Positions 1 to 10,700 of a stretch of 64,000 bases of DNA are shown piece after piece. The position numbers and the translations under genes are program-made. This stretch comes from Ceratobasidium sp. AG-K (taxonomy: Eukaryota; Basidiomycota; Agaricomycetes; Cantharellales; Ceratobasidiaceae), in NCBI GenBank assembly GCA_037039685.1, contig JAWNGF010000002.1:124001-188000 (forward strand), given 5' to 3'. Positions within the stretch are counted from its first letter, which is position 1, and every line of letters begins with the position of its first letter. The notes beneath the pieces are model-generated. The model did no database searches. It had not been told where the DNA came from and was given only the letters and a program-made list of their open reading frames with translations.

Positions 1-2
1 TA

Positions 3-200
3 GAGTCCCTAAGACTCTTTATTGAAGACGTTCATCGCAACTACATATACGAACAGTACAACAAACTAGGAGTAATCAATGCGTTGTTCTTGGAAGACAA
101 AAATCTTGAATTGGTATTTTTGAAAAGTTTGCGCGTCATTAAAGACAGAAGGGTTCGAAGAAGGATCCGGAATATTTTGTACGGCCTGGGATCCCAATAA
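3..200 (+). CDS. Partial ORF upstream of element A gag
   Basis: The window opens inside a reading frame that stays open for 65 codons and ends at TAA 198-200, just before the gag ATG at 225. The encoded segment is basic near its end (an Arg-rich patch) and contains a Leu/Phe-rich middle. I do not recognise it. It could be a leader peptide, the tail of an upstream ORF of the retrotransposon, or a chance open stretch. The true start lies to the left of the window. Confidence 0.3.
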   Translation, partial: ESLRLFIEDVHRNYIYEQYNKLGVINALFLEDKNLELVFLKSLRVIKDRRVRRRIRNILYGLGSQ

Positions 201-224
201 ATCTACCTTTTTCCCTGCTCCAAT

Positions 225-1577
225 ATGTCGAGAGCCCCATCACCTAGTCAAGGGGGATTTACCCAAATTTCAGCAACATCCGGACCCGATGTAGTGGCAC
301 ATGCAATCAATGCCTTAATAGACAAAGTGCGAAAAATTAACGGTCATATTAATGCCTTAAATGGTATCACTTCTACCCTAGAACAGGGAATCGACAATAA
401 CGCTGCAAATATCCTTACAATTCAAAATCAAACTGCACAAATTGCACCCCTCCACCAATTAATGAATGCGGTGTCTCAGTCACTTGCAAACCTGGGTGCA
501 ACACCCTCCACCACTGCGTCAACAACCACCCCAGGATACAAACTCAAAATGCATCCCCCAGAAGAATTTTCTGGAGATGTAGATAAATTTGATGAGTTTA
601 AGTTGCAATGTACTTTGTACATAAATCATACATCCCCACAAGCAACCACAGAACAAAAAATCACTTATATCATGGGATATTGCAAGGGGCCTGCCTATGT
701 ATGGATGCAACCGGGAATTGATGTAGACACGGCAAGAAGGGGAGCAACGAATTGGCTACATGACATGGATGAATTCTGGAATGAAATGCAAGCTAGGTTT
801 GGCGATGTTCACAAGATCAACCAATATAGACAACTATACAAGAAATTAATCCAGAAGAACTCTGTCCAAGATTATCTACAAGACTTTGTTACTTATTCAT
901 CGGTACTTGGGTACACTGATTGAGTACTTTGTGATGATTTCTATGACGGTCTTAGGGATGAAATCAAGATGGCCATGGTGTCACAGAACTTTAAACCCCA
1001 TGAAGCAACAAGGACATTCAACCAAGTTTGCAAAAGAGCCCTGGAAATTGACTCCACAATGAATGCCATTAATGCACCAAAGAAATTGCAAAGCCCACAA
1101 ACCAGCACTTTGAAACAAACTACTTCCAAGATAACCCCAAGTACTCCAAACACCTCACTGGGTCAAAGATTCAACATAAACAATTGTGTCTTTATGTCAA
1201 AACCTACAGGGGGGGTGCAATACGGCAAAATCTCAAGCATTACCAGAAATGCCAAGGGCCGTCCAATTCCACAGATCTCCTGGGACGATGGGACAAAAGG
1301 AAATGTCCCTTTTGGAGTGATTCAAAAGGACACCCAAACCAGTACCTTCAACGCCCCTATCATTCAAACACCCAAATCATCCACTCCTGCTAAAGACCCT
1401 AATGCAATGGATCTTGATGGAAAAGGAAAGGGACCAATGATTTGCTTCACCTGCGGCGGCAAGGGACACTCAGCAAGAGTCTGTCCTTCCAAGAACACAG
1501 CCTCAGGGTTTGAAGCTCAGATTGAAGAGATCTCTTCAGACGTCAAATTGGGAAAAGACGTCACCAAGGCTTATTAA
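225..1577 (+). pseudogene. gag: Element A gag (one in-frame stop)
   Basis: This is the capsid/nucleocapsid polyprotein of the Ty3/gypsy element, which packages element RNA in cytoplasmic particles. ATG at 225 opens a frame that runs to TAA 1575-1577 but is cut by TGA 921-923. Both halves are in the same frame, so the TGA is a nonsense change and not a frameshift. The N-terminal part has the retrotransposon-gag capsid look (motif PEEFSGDVDKF, then YCKGPAYVWM). Near the C-terminus lies a single zinc knuckle, CFTCGGKGHSARVC, at about 1444-1485. A -1 frameshift site sits in the last codons and leads into pol. Confidence 0.85.
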
Positions 1578-3037
1578 GGAGCCAAGTACTTGGTGATATA
1601 TTAGCTAGTAATATGGATGAGCTAGAAATCATGTCAATATCAAATGAAAACCAATCATACCTTGATTTCACCGCTCATCCACTAGCTACGGCTCCTGATT
1701 CTAAGTCTGTTAACAGATCAAAAAAATTCTCTGGACAAGCACTCCTTGATTGCAGCGCAACCTCCTGTTTCATCAACCCTTCCCTAGCAAAAGGGGCAAA
1801 CCTTCCCCTTTTTCAACACAAAAAACCAAAGACTCTGCGAGTTATAGACGGGCGAGAAGTTTTGTCTGGAAAAGTCACCCACTATACCAAATTTAAACTT
1901 GTCATGGGAACACATTCCAGCAAAATAGAATGTCATGTCACAAACATTGGAAGACACCCCATTGTACTTGGGATGTCATGGCTCAAGAAACATAACCCAC
2001 AAATTAATTGGAAAAATAGGACAATTGCATACACAAGCGAATTCTGCTCAAAGAACTGCCTAGAAATCCCATCTACACTCCAAATTGCAGCCGAAACTAC
2101 ATTACCAGAGGAATACAAAGAGTTCGCAGATGTATTCGACGAGTCCAGATTAGAAGAACTCCCACCTCACAGGCCAACTGACATTACGCTTGACCGCCTA
2201 CCAGAAGCTAAACTAAAGCATGGCCCTATTTACAAAACATCCCCAGCTGAAGACAAAGAAATGAAGAAAGTATTAGAAACCCTTATCCGAAGGGGACACA
2301 TTCAGATTTCTAAGTCTCCTTTGGCTTCACCGGTTCTATTTGTCAAAAAACCACATCCAGAAGATCCAAACAACCCAGAGTTACGCTTTTGCGTTGACTA
2401 CAGATTTGTGAATTTGCTATGCAAATTCAACGCAAGCGGAATACCTCTACTGGACCAATGGTTAAGGGCCCTGGAAGGATTTGTCATTGGCACCACTCTA
2501 GACTTGGCACAGGGATTCCATCAAACTTGAATAGCAGCAGGCCATGAATGGAAAACAGCATTCAAAACTCAATACGGCATGTATGAATGGAAAGTCATGC
2601 CCTTTGGTCTCAAAAACGCTCCATCAAGCTTCCAGTCCCTAATGAACTCTATATTCAGGGACATTATGGGGGTTTTTGTACTTGTATACATTGATGATAT
2701 CTTTGTTTTTTCCAAACAAGTTGAAGATCATCCAGGACACGTGAAAGAGGTGCTAAGAAGACTAAGGGAACACAAGTTGATTGCAAAATTGAGGAAATGC
2801 AAGTTCCACCAAACCAAACTAGACTGGGTAGGACTGGTCATTTCCAATAAAGGAATCAAAACGGATCAGGAAAAGGTCACAGCGGCTATGAATTGGAAAG
2901 CACCCAAGAATGTCAAACAAGTTCAAGAGTTCCTAGGATTTGTCAATTTCTATCAAAGATTCATTCAAGACTTTGCCAGCAAAGCCAGACCTCTATATAA
3001 CCTACTCAAGAAAGATCAAAAGTGGCAGTGGACAAGC
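1526..3037 (+). pseudogene. pol: Element A pol, 5' part: protease and reverse transcriptase
   Basis: The frame is open from 1526 (overlapping gag); the first ATG is at 1613. The protease active site is degenerate (LLDCSATSCF in place of D-T/S-G). The RT core follows, with PLASPVLFVKK, MPFGLKNAPSSFQ and the catalytic YIDD at about 2689-2700, then the start of the RT connection and RNase H. TGA 2528-2530 interrupts the segment; relatives have Arg at that place (IRIxxGxEWKTAF), which fits a CGA to TGA change. The frame is broken at 3037 by insertion of element B and continues at 17494. Confidence 0.85.
1550..1597 (+). promoter_or_regulatory. Predicted -1 ribosomal frameshift site, gag to pol of element A
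   Basis: The heptamer GGGAAAA at 1550-1556 lies in the gag phase G GGA AAA, the X XXY YYZ form needed for a -1 slip. It sits inside the 1526-1577 overlap of the gag and pol frames. Four bases downstream, CACCAAG (1562-1568) can pair with CTTGGTG (1589-1595), extended by T1561-A1596. The pol frame is exactly the -1 frame. Function is inferred; the geometry is read directly. Confidence 0.6.
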
Positions 3038-3494
3038 TGTTGTGAGCTAGCTCACTCCATCAGACTCGCCCGTTGTCGCGCCCGCCTGTCTTCCCTCTTG
3101 TGTTACGTTCCCTGTTTCTGTTTGCTGCGTTGCCACCTTCTTGTGGTTATTCTGTTACATTGTGTAACGCAGCTGTGCTTTGTACAAGTCATGTCTGTTC
3201 ATACAGCATGACTCACTTGGACACTCCTGACTGGTTGACTGCTTTGACTCGTGTGGCTACGCTTTGTATGACTTGGCCATGTTCTGAATATATATAGAGG
3301 ACCAACAAGCCTGGCTACCCCAGCTTGTTTTGTCTCGTCAAAACATCCCCTTTGAGTGACACTTTGAACCACCCCTACCCTCAAGAGCCTACAGACGCTT
3401 AAGTGTGTTGCAGTTCAAGAGGTCACTTAGGTCTTAGTGCCGTCCACTCTCCGTCGCGGCTTGTCTCATAGCCACCAAGAAGAAGCTTACGACA
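3038..3494 (+). repeat. 5' LTR of element B
   Basis: Starts TGTTGTGAGC and ends TTACGACA; the other copies start TGTCGTGAGC, giving the short terminal inverted repeat TGTCGT/ACGACA. It contains a TATA box at 3289-3296. Confidence 0.93.
3289..3333 (+). promoter_or_regulatory. LTR promoter with self-primer at the predicted transcript 5' end
   Basis: TATATATA lies at 3289-3296. At 3322-3333, 33 bases after the first TATA base, is AGCTTGTTTTGT. Its exact reverse complement, ACAAAACAAGCT, lies at 3497-3508, two bases past the LTR end, where a primer binding site should be. The layout is that of Tf1-type self-priming, in which the first bases of the mRNA fold back as primer. The same arrangement recurs at 8465-8509 and 8672-8683 in C, and at 27273-27284 and 27098-27109 in D. 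Confidence 0.65.
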
Positions 3495-3496
3495 TT

Positions 3497-3508
3497 ACAA
3501 AACAAGCT
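3497..3508 (+). other. Predicted primer-binding site of element B
   Basis: ACAAAACAAGCT begins two bases after the LTR. It is perfectly complementary over 12 bases to the R-region start at 3322-3333. It does not resemble the usual initiator-Met tRNA site. Confidence 0.6.
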
Positions 3509-3516
3509 TAACAAAC

Positions 3517-5510
3517 ATGTCCATTCAAGAGGACACAGGGTCACGCCTTGCAACACCATTATCAATAAGAAGAGGACCAAGTAGAGTTTCGAGACCTACA
3601 AGTTCCCTCAACAAACAAGATATTGCACAAGCACGGGCGGGAGGACCAGCAAGGTCTCGCCCACAGAGCCAGGCTTCTATGCCAGGAACATTCAACACTG
3701 AGAATATCTCAGTCGTCCAGGAAGAACCCACCATGGTTGCTAGGGAACCAGGGGATATGACTGAGGACCCCACACCAGTCGCAATCCGAATCCCAAATTC
3801 AAATGCAAGCCCAGGACCCTCGCGCCCACTATGGCCTTTGGGATCCAGAAGACAATTTTTTTCCCCCCAACCCGAAGCTCATGGAGGCGTATCCCTTGTT
3901 CCTATCAGACCGCCTCCCACACCACACATTTCCCACGCCGCTCAAGTCCCACAGATCACAGGAACCATAACCAATGTCGGGCCGGTCCAAATAAACTCTC
4001 AAACCGTGACACCAGTCAACCCTGCACCGCCATATGTACCACATGGGTATTCCCAGCAACCAACAGCAATGGAAGAACAAGACATCCCTAGAATTCCCAG
4101 CTCAAGTTCTAGCTTGAGCAGTAGAACCATGATTAACAACTTGGACGACCTTGACGATCTTCACCTGGGGAGACACAACGCGCTCTTAAGGATTATTGAC
4201 GGCATGAGGATAACTATCGATAGAAGACTCAACGGTTTAGAACAATCCACTCAGGTCTTAGCAAATAACCAACAAATCTTCAACGATTCCATCAACACCC
4301 TACAAGGAACACTCACGGATATCCTCAATGCCTCGAGGAATAGCGAACATAATACCTTCCTAGTAGGGCAAGATGTAACCAGACTACGAAATGAGGTCAC
4401 AAACACACAAGGGCTGGTAAACAATATCCGCGAGGAACTCAATACCACTAGGCAAGGGCAATTTGAATGGAACGAAGCAGTAACTCAGGGGCTAGAAAAC
4501 CTACGACAAGAGGGAAACGCTACTGATACAAAAGTCACAACCATTCAAGAAACCATCAACAACCTTCGAGAAGAAATGGACAAAGCTTTGCTACATACTG
4601 AGCATTTTTCTAAACGATCAAGTTCCCCACCACATCCAGAAGCAGAGTCAACCAGGATCGAGGACCTAGAACAAAGGCTTCAACAATTAACCAACGCCAG
4701 CGGAAGAACACTTCGCCCTAAAGTTACACGCCCCGACTCCTTCGACGGAAAAAAGGGAGAAGGCGCTGAAATGTTCATCACTCAAATGGAGAGTTATTTC
4801 GTCCGACTAGGCAATCAATATAACTCACACAAAGAACGTATCTGCAAAGCACTCGCCAACTTCAAATCCGAAAACAAAGCAGCCACCCATTGGGCACAAG
4901 TACTGCTTTGATCACTAAACCAAGGAGAAAATATTGAAAGCCTAGCCTAGTGGGAAAACTTCAAGACCCACTTCATGGAACAATTTAGCGACCCCAACAA
5001 AAAGGCAAAGGCCGAAATTGATATCAGGAAATGCAGGCAGAACAATTCGGTAGCAAACTATGCTTCTGAATTCCGTTACTTATTGGTGACGTCAACTGGG
5101 GACAAGAAGCACTAATCAACCAATTCAAGGAAGGACTGAAGCCGGAAGTAAAAACCAAACTAGCTCGATTCGAATTGACCCTAATTAACGAGGACGGAAC
5201 GGAGCGGGAGCTGTCACTGGACCGGTGGATCTCTATCGCAATCTCGATTGACCAAAAACTGCAACAAATCAAGACCTCTACAGGAAAGAAAACACCTCAA
5301 GCAACCACCAGCGGACAATCCTCTACAAAACGGTTGCCCGACGAAGTTTACAAAGCAAGGATAGCAACCAACTGGTGCTTGAAGTGCAGACAAGAAGGAC
5401 ACCGTTCTTTCAAATGCCCGTCCAAGGAATGGATAACAACGGAACCTAGCATTAAAGGAAGGGAGGCAACAATCATAGAAGACTCGGGAAAAGAAGGGGT
5501 CTCCCTCTAA
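3517..5510 (+). pseudogene. gag: Element B gag (broken)
   Basis: ATG 3517 follows the primer site. The N-terminal third is Pro/Ser-rich and disordered-looking. A long helical region with heptad-like Leu/Ile/Val spacing (about 4130-4600) suggests a coiled coil. The capsid part contains FDGKKGEGAEMFITQMESYF, and a CCHC knuckle follows (CLKCRQEGHRSFKC near 5380). Compared with intact D and nearly intact C, this copy has TGA 4909-4911 (Arg CGA in C), TAG 4948-4950 (Ser in C and D) and a 1-bp deletion near 5088, so the last part reads in another frame. The end carries the same GGGAAAA frameshift site (5486-5492). Confidence 0.88.
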
Positions 5511-8213
5511 CTGTGTGTGGAGAGACCAAAAAACCGGCAACGGAAACAATGTACTTTAGAGCAACAAATGAGTCAACCATTGTTTACGCAAACGTTGCCG
5601 GAATCACAGAACTTATCCCAACTCTCATCGATTCTGGAGCATCTAGAAATTTCTTGGACATCTCCTGGGCCTGATCCAACAATATTCCACTCATAGAACT
5701 TTCCACTCCAAGAAAAGTAATCGGTATCCAGGGGAAGGAACTCTCTCACCAAATATGCTTCAAAGCTAAACTGGAACTAGACCTGGAGGGAAGGACCTTC
5801 AAACAAGTCTTCTTTGCTATGCCTACTGGGGAAACTAAGCTTATCCTAGGACTGGAATGGTTAGAAGAAGCAAACCCAGTCATTGATTGGAAAACAAAGC
5901 ACATATCGTGGCGGCCAGAACCCATCCAGGGAAAAACGGCCTCCATAGACGACCTACCCAAGGAATTCAAGGAATTTGCCGACGTCTTCAGTGAAGAGAA
6001 ATTCAAAAAGATCCCAGATCATCGTCCATACAACTGCGCCATTGATTTTAGGGAAGGAGCTGAACTGCCGAAACCGGCCAGACCTATCCCACTCTCTCCA
6101 GCAGAGTCAGTTGCACTGAGAGAATACTTGGATGAAGAAATTGCAGCAGGAAAGATTCGGCCAAGCAAGTCACCTATCGCATCACCTTGTTTCTTTGTCA
6201 AAAAACCTATCAATCAGAAAAACCCAGAAGCAGTACGCCAACTACAATTGTTCAAGACCTCAGAGGGGTAAACGCCATTACAAAGGACGACAGATTCCCA
6301 ATGCCTCTAATGGAAGATCTCCTGGATAAAATCAAGGATGCAAAAATTTTCTCCAAGATCGATCTACGTATGGGTTTCAACAATATCAGAATTAGGGAAG
6401 GCGACAAATGGAAAACAGCTTTCAGAACAAAAGAAGGACTGTTCGAATACGTTGTCATGCCTTTGGACTAAAAAACGCGCCCGCCATCTTCCAGAGATAT
6501 ATGAATCACATTTTCCACGATCTCATTGACGTATGTGTCATTGTATACATTGACGACATCCTAGTATTCTCTAAGGACAGAAGCCAACATACCGTGGATG
6601 TCAGGAGAGTACTGAAAATCTTACTGGAGGAAAATCTTTTCGCGAAGCTTCCAAAATGCGAATTCTTTGTCACCAAATTGACATACACGGGACTTAGAAT
6701 CAGCGATTTGGGCATCTCTATGGACGAAGAAAAGGTCAAAGCAATAAAGGAATGGAAGGAACCAAGAACAGTCAAGCAGGTCCAAGCTTTCCTAGGATTT
6801 GCAAATTTCTACCAAAGATTTGTACCAAATTTCAGCCGATTAGCAAAACCCCTGACAAGCCTGATGAGAAAGGAGAACAAATGGGAATGGGGAAACAATC
6901 AACAGGAAGCGTTTGAATCCCTGAAAACGGAAATCAGCAAGGAACCAACTCTACGCCATCCGAACCCGGACAAACCCTTTTTCTTGGAAACAGACGCAAG
7001 CGGAGTAGCGATGGGAGCGATCCTGTCACAAAGGCAAGATGATGGCTACCTACACCCTATTGCCTTTCTTTCAAAATCTTTCAACGAGGCTCAGCTCAAC
7101 TACGACGTCCACAATAAAGAACTTATGGCAATTATAGAATCTTTAACACACTGGAGACTGTACCTTGAAGGAACAAAGGACCCTATCACAATCTACACCA
7201 ATCATAGGAACCTACAGTTCTGGAAGGAAGCGAGAACATTCAACCATCAACACGCAAGATGGCACCAATTGCTTGCTTCTTATAACTTTGACATCATATA
7301 CCGCCCTGGCATCCTGTCATCTAAACCGGACCTATTGTCAAGACGGTCAGACCATGAAGATACGCCCACGCCTGAACAAGTTATAATATCTGTCAAAAGG
7401 TTCAAGGGGTTTATGGGACAAGTAGAGACAGACATCATAGAAACTATCAAAGAGGCACAGGAAGCAGACGAAGGGTTGACACAAATCAAAGAACTCTGCA
7501 AGTCGAGAGAAACGTTACCAAAAACCCTGCAACACAGTGCAAAAGAATACGACTTCAAAGAGGGACTTTTATGGTTCAAGGGAAGGATTTACGTGCCTGA
7601 AGATAAAGAAGCCAGGCTGGCCATCATGCGAGTTCACCACGACTCAAGAATCGCGGGTCATCAAGGACAAGCTAGAACGTTGGAACTAATATTGAGAAGA
7701 TACTTCTGGCCGGGGATGAAGCAAAGCGTAAACAGATACGTGGAATCCTGTGAAACTTGCCAATGGGCAAAGGGATCAAAATTGATAGTTCCGGTCAAGC
7801 CTCTGGAAATTCCAAAAGGACCGTGGGAAGACATAGCGTTCGACTTCATTGTGAAATTACCAAGATCCAGAGGATCAGATAGCATCTTAGTAGTGGTGGA
7901 CCGATTCTCAAGAATGGCGCACTTCATACCCTGCAAAGAAGCTCACACGGCAAGCGACCTTGCAAATCTTTTCGTCACAAATGTTTGGAAACTGCACGGT
8001 TTTCCAAAAAGCACGATCTCAGACTGAGGAACTACTTTCAATTCCAAACTTATGAAGGCCATTTATGAGAAAATTGGAACTAGCCCAGGGTTCAGTACCG
8101 CCTACCACCCCCAGACAGATGGAATAACAGAGCGAATCAATCAATGGATGGAAGGCTGGCTACGATCGTTTGTCAACTACTGGCAGGATGATTGGGCGGA
8201 CTTATTACCAATT
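5493..8213 (+). pseudogene. pol: Element B pol, 5' part: protease, RT, RNase H, integrase N-part
   Basis: It reads as protease (LIDSGAS), RT with VYIDDILVF near 6540, RNase H (FFLETDASGVAMG) and the integrase zinc finger and core. Against intact pol of C it has TGA 5672-5674 (Arg CGA in C; D shares this stop), a 1-bp deletion near 6250, another near 6466 (in the codons for FGLKNAP) and TGA 8025-8027 (Arg CGA in C; also shared with D). It then runs to 8213, where element C is inserted in the codon after DLLP. The frame continues at 15450. Confidence 0.88.
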
Positions 8214-8669
8214 TGTCGTGAGCTAGCTCACTCCATCGGACTCGCCTGTTGTCTCGCCCACCTGTTCCCTTCTCTTGTGTTGTGTTTCCGTTTCTGTTCG
8301 CCGCGTTGCCACCTTCTTGTGGTTATTCTGTTACGTTGTGTAACGCGGCTGTGCTTTGTACGAGTCATGTCTGTTTATACAGCATGACTCACATGGACAC
8401 TCCTGACTGGTTGACTGCTGTGACTCATGTGGCTGTGTTCTGTATGACTTGGCCTCCTTTTGATTATATATAGAGGACCAACAAGCCTGGCAACCCCAGC
8501 TTGTTTTGTCTCGTCAAACATCCCCTCTGAGTGACGCTTAGAACCACCCCTACCCTCAAGAGCCTACAGACGCTTAAGTGTGTTGCGGTTCAAGAGGTCA
8601 CTTAGGTCTTAGTACCGTCCACTCTCCATCGCGGCTTGCCTCATAGCCACCAAGAAGAAGCTTACGACA
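8214..8669 (+). repeat. 5' LTR of element C
   Basis: TGTCGTGAGC to TTACGACA, with TATA box 8465-8472. The self-primer word AGCTTGTTTTGT is at 8498-8509 and its complement at 8672-8683, just past the LTR. Confidence 0.93.
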
Positions 8670-8699
8670 TTACAAAACAAGCTTAACAAACATACAAGC

Positions 8700-10700
8700 A
8701 TGTCTATTCAAGAAGACGGAGGGTCACGTCCCTCATCCACTAGATCAACAAGAAGAGGACCCAGTCGGGCAGCAAGGCCCACAGGATCATTAAACGAGCA
8801 AGACATTGCACAGATTCAAGCGGGAGGTCCTGCCCGATCACGCCCTCAGAGCCGATCTTCAATGCCAGGAGCTTTCGGCATCTCTGACATGACAATAGTA
8901 CAAGAGGAAGAACCCACCATCACAAATAGAGAACCAGGAGATCTCACAAATGACCCCACTCCAGCTGTGATTCGCATTTCAACTGGAAGTCCAGGACCAT
9001 CACGTCCCTTGTGGCCACTAGGAACTAGGAGGCAGTTCTTTTCTCCCCAACCTGAAGCTCATGGGGGCATGTCACTTGTCCCCATTAGACCTCCTCCTAC
9101 ACCACACATTCCCAATGTCCCTACAGTCCCTCAAATTGGAGGAACCATCACCAACGCAGGACCGATCCCAATAGCTTCCCAGCCAGTCACACCAGCGATT
9201 CCAGCACCACCCTATGTCCCACAGGGTTACTCCGGGCAGTCAGCCCCGGTACCACGAGGCGCCGATGATCCGGAAAGCTCAAGTTCAAGTTCTAGCGCTA
9301 GCGGCAGGACTGTAATCAGTAATTTAGACGACCTAGACGACCTCCTAGAAGGAAGACACAACGCCACCCTTAGGGTTATAGACGGAATGAGGGTCACCAT
9401 GGATCGAAGGCTTAGTGGGCTAGAACAAGCCACACAGGTTCTAGCAAACAACCAACAAATCTTTAACGACTCTATCAACACCCTACAAGGCACCTTAACA
9501 GACATTCTGAACTCGGCAAGAAATGGCGAACACAATTCTTTTTTGGTCAGACAAGACGTAACACGCCTTCGAAATGAGGTTGCCAACACTCAAGGACTTG
9601 TGAACAATGTACGCGAAGAACTCAACACTACCAGACAAGGGCAACTCGAATGGAACGAGGCAGTAACTCAAGGACTGGAAAATTTGCGACAAGAAGGAAC
9701 CTCCTTCACTACCAAAATCACGGAAGTTCAGGAAGCTATCAACAATATGCGAGAAGAAATTGACGAAACTTCCCTACACGGGATTCCGTCCAGGCGATCA
9801 AATTCTCCACCACATCCAGACGCGGAATCTACCAGGATAGACGAATTAGAATTAAGAATCCAACGACTGACCGAGAACCCAGGCATCGGTAACAGCCCTT
9901 GACGTCCCAAGGTAACTCGCCCAGAAGCCTTTGATGGAAAGAAAGGAGAAGGTGCCGAAATGTTCATCACACAAATGGAGAGCTACTTTGTACGTCTAGG
10001 GGATCAATACACTTCCAGCGAAGAAAGGATCCGCGAGGCTCTAGCAAACTTCAAATCCGAAAACAAGGCTGCCACTCACTGGGCACAAGTTCTCTTACGA
10101 TCGCTCAACCAAAGGGAAAATAACCAAAACCTTGCCTCATGGGAAAGTTTCAAGGCACACTTCATGGAACAGTTCAGCGACCCCAACAAGAAAGCTAAAG
10201 CCGAATCAGATATCCGAAAATGCAAGCAGAACAACTCTGTAGCAAACTATGCTTCGGAATTCCGATATCTTCTGGTAGACGTAAACTGGGGACAAGAAGC
10301 TCTGATCAACCAGTTCAAGGAAGGGTTGAAGTCAGAAGTCAAGACCGAACTAGCTCGCTTCGAACTGACCCTGATCAATGAAGATGGAACAGAACAAGAA
10401 CTTTCCCTTGACCGGTGGATCTCAATCGCAATCTCTATTGATCAGAAATTGCAACAAATCAAGACCTCGACAGGGAAGAAGGCCACACAACCAACTGCTA
10501 GCGGACAACCCTCTACAAAACGGCTGCCTGACGAAATATACAAAGCGAGAATAGCAACCAACCGCTGCCTAAAGTGCGGACAGGAAGGACACCGCTCATT
10601 CAAATGCCCGTCCAAGGAATGGATAACAACGGAACCTAGCGTTAAAGGAAGGGAGGCAACAATCGTAGAAGGCTCGGGAAAAGAAGGGGTCTCCCTCTAA
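8700..10700 (+). pseudogene. gag: Element C gag (single in-frame TGA)
   Basis: ATG 8700 starts MSIQED as in B and D. The frame reaches TAA 10698-10700 with one interruption, TGA 9900-9902, between the coiled-coil part and the capsid part (RPKVTRPEAFDGKK follows). Both sides are in one frame. The region holds the Pro-rich N-terminus, the coiled coil, the capsid and the CCHC knuckle CLKCGQEGHRSFKC near 10570. The stop could be a C-to-T change at CGA, but B and D are not alignable base for base there, so that is inferred. Without it the protein would be 666 residues, against 663 in D. Confidence 0.88.

Noticed and set aside
3073..3297. 74-aa open frames inside every LTR (3073-3297, 8249-8473, 15024-15248, 17067-17291)
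   Set aside because: They lie across the LTR promoter and TATA box, and their similarity is simply that of the LTR copies. No start context or selection beyond LTR conservation.
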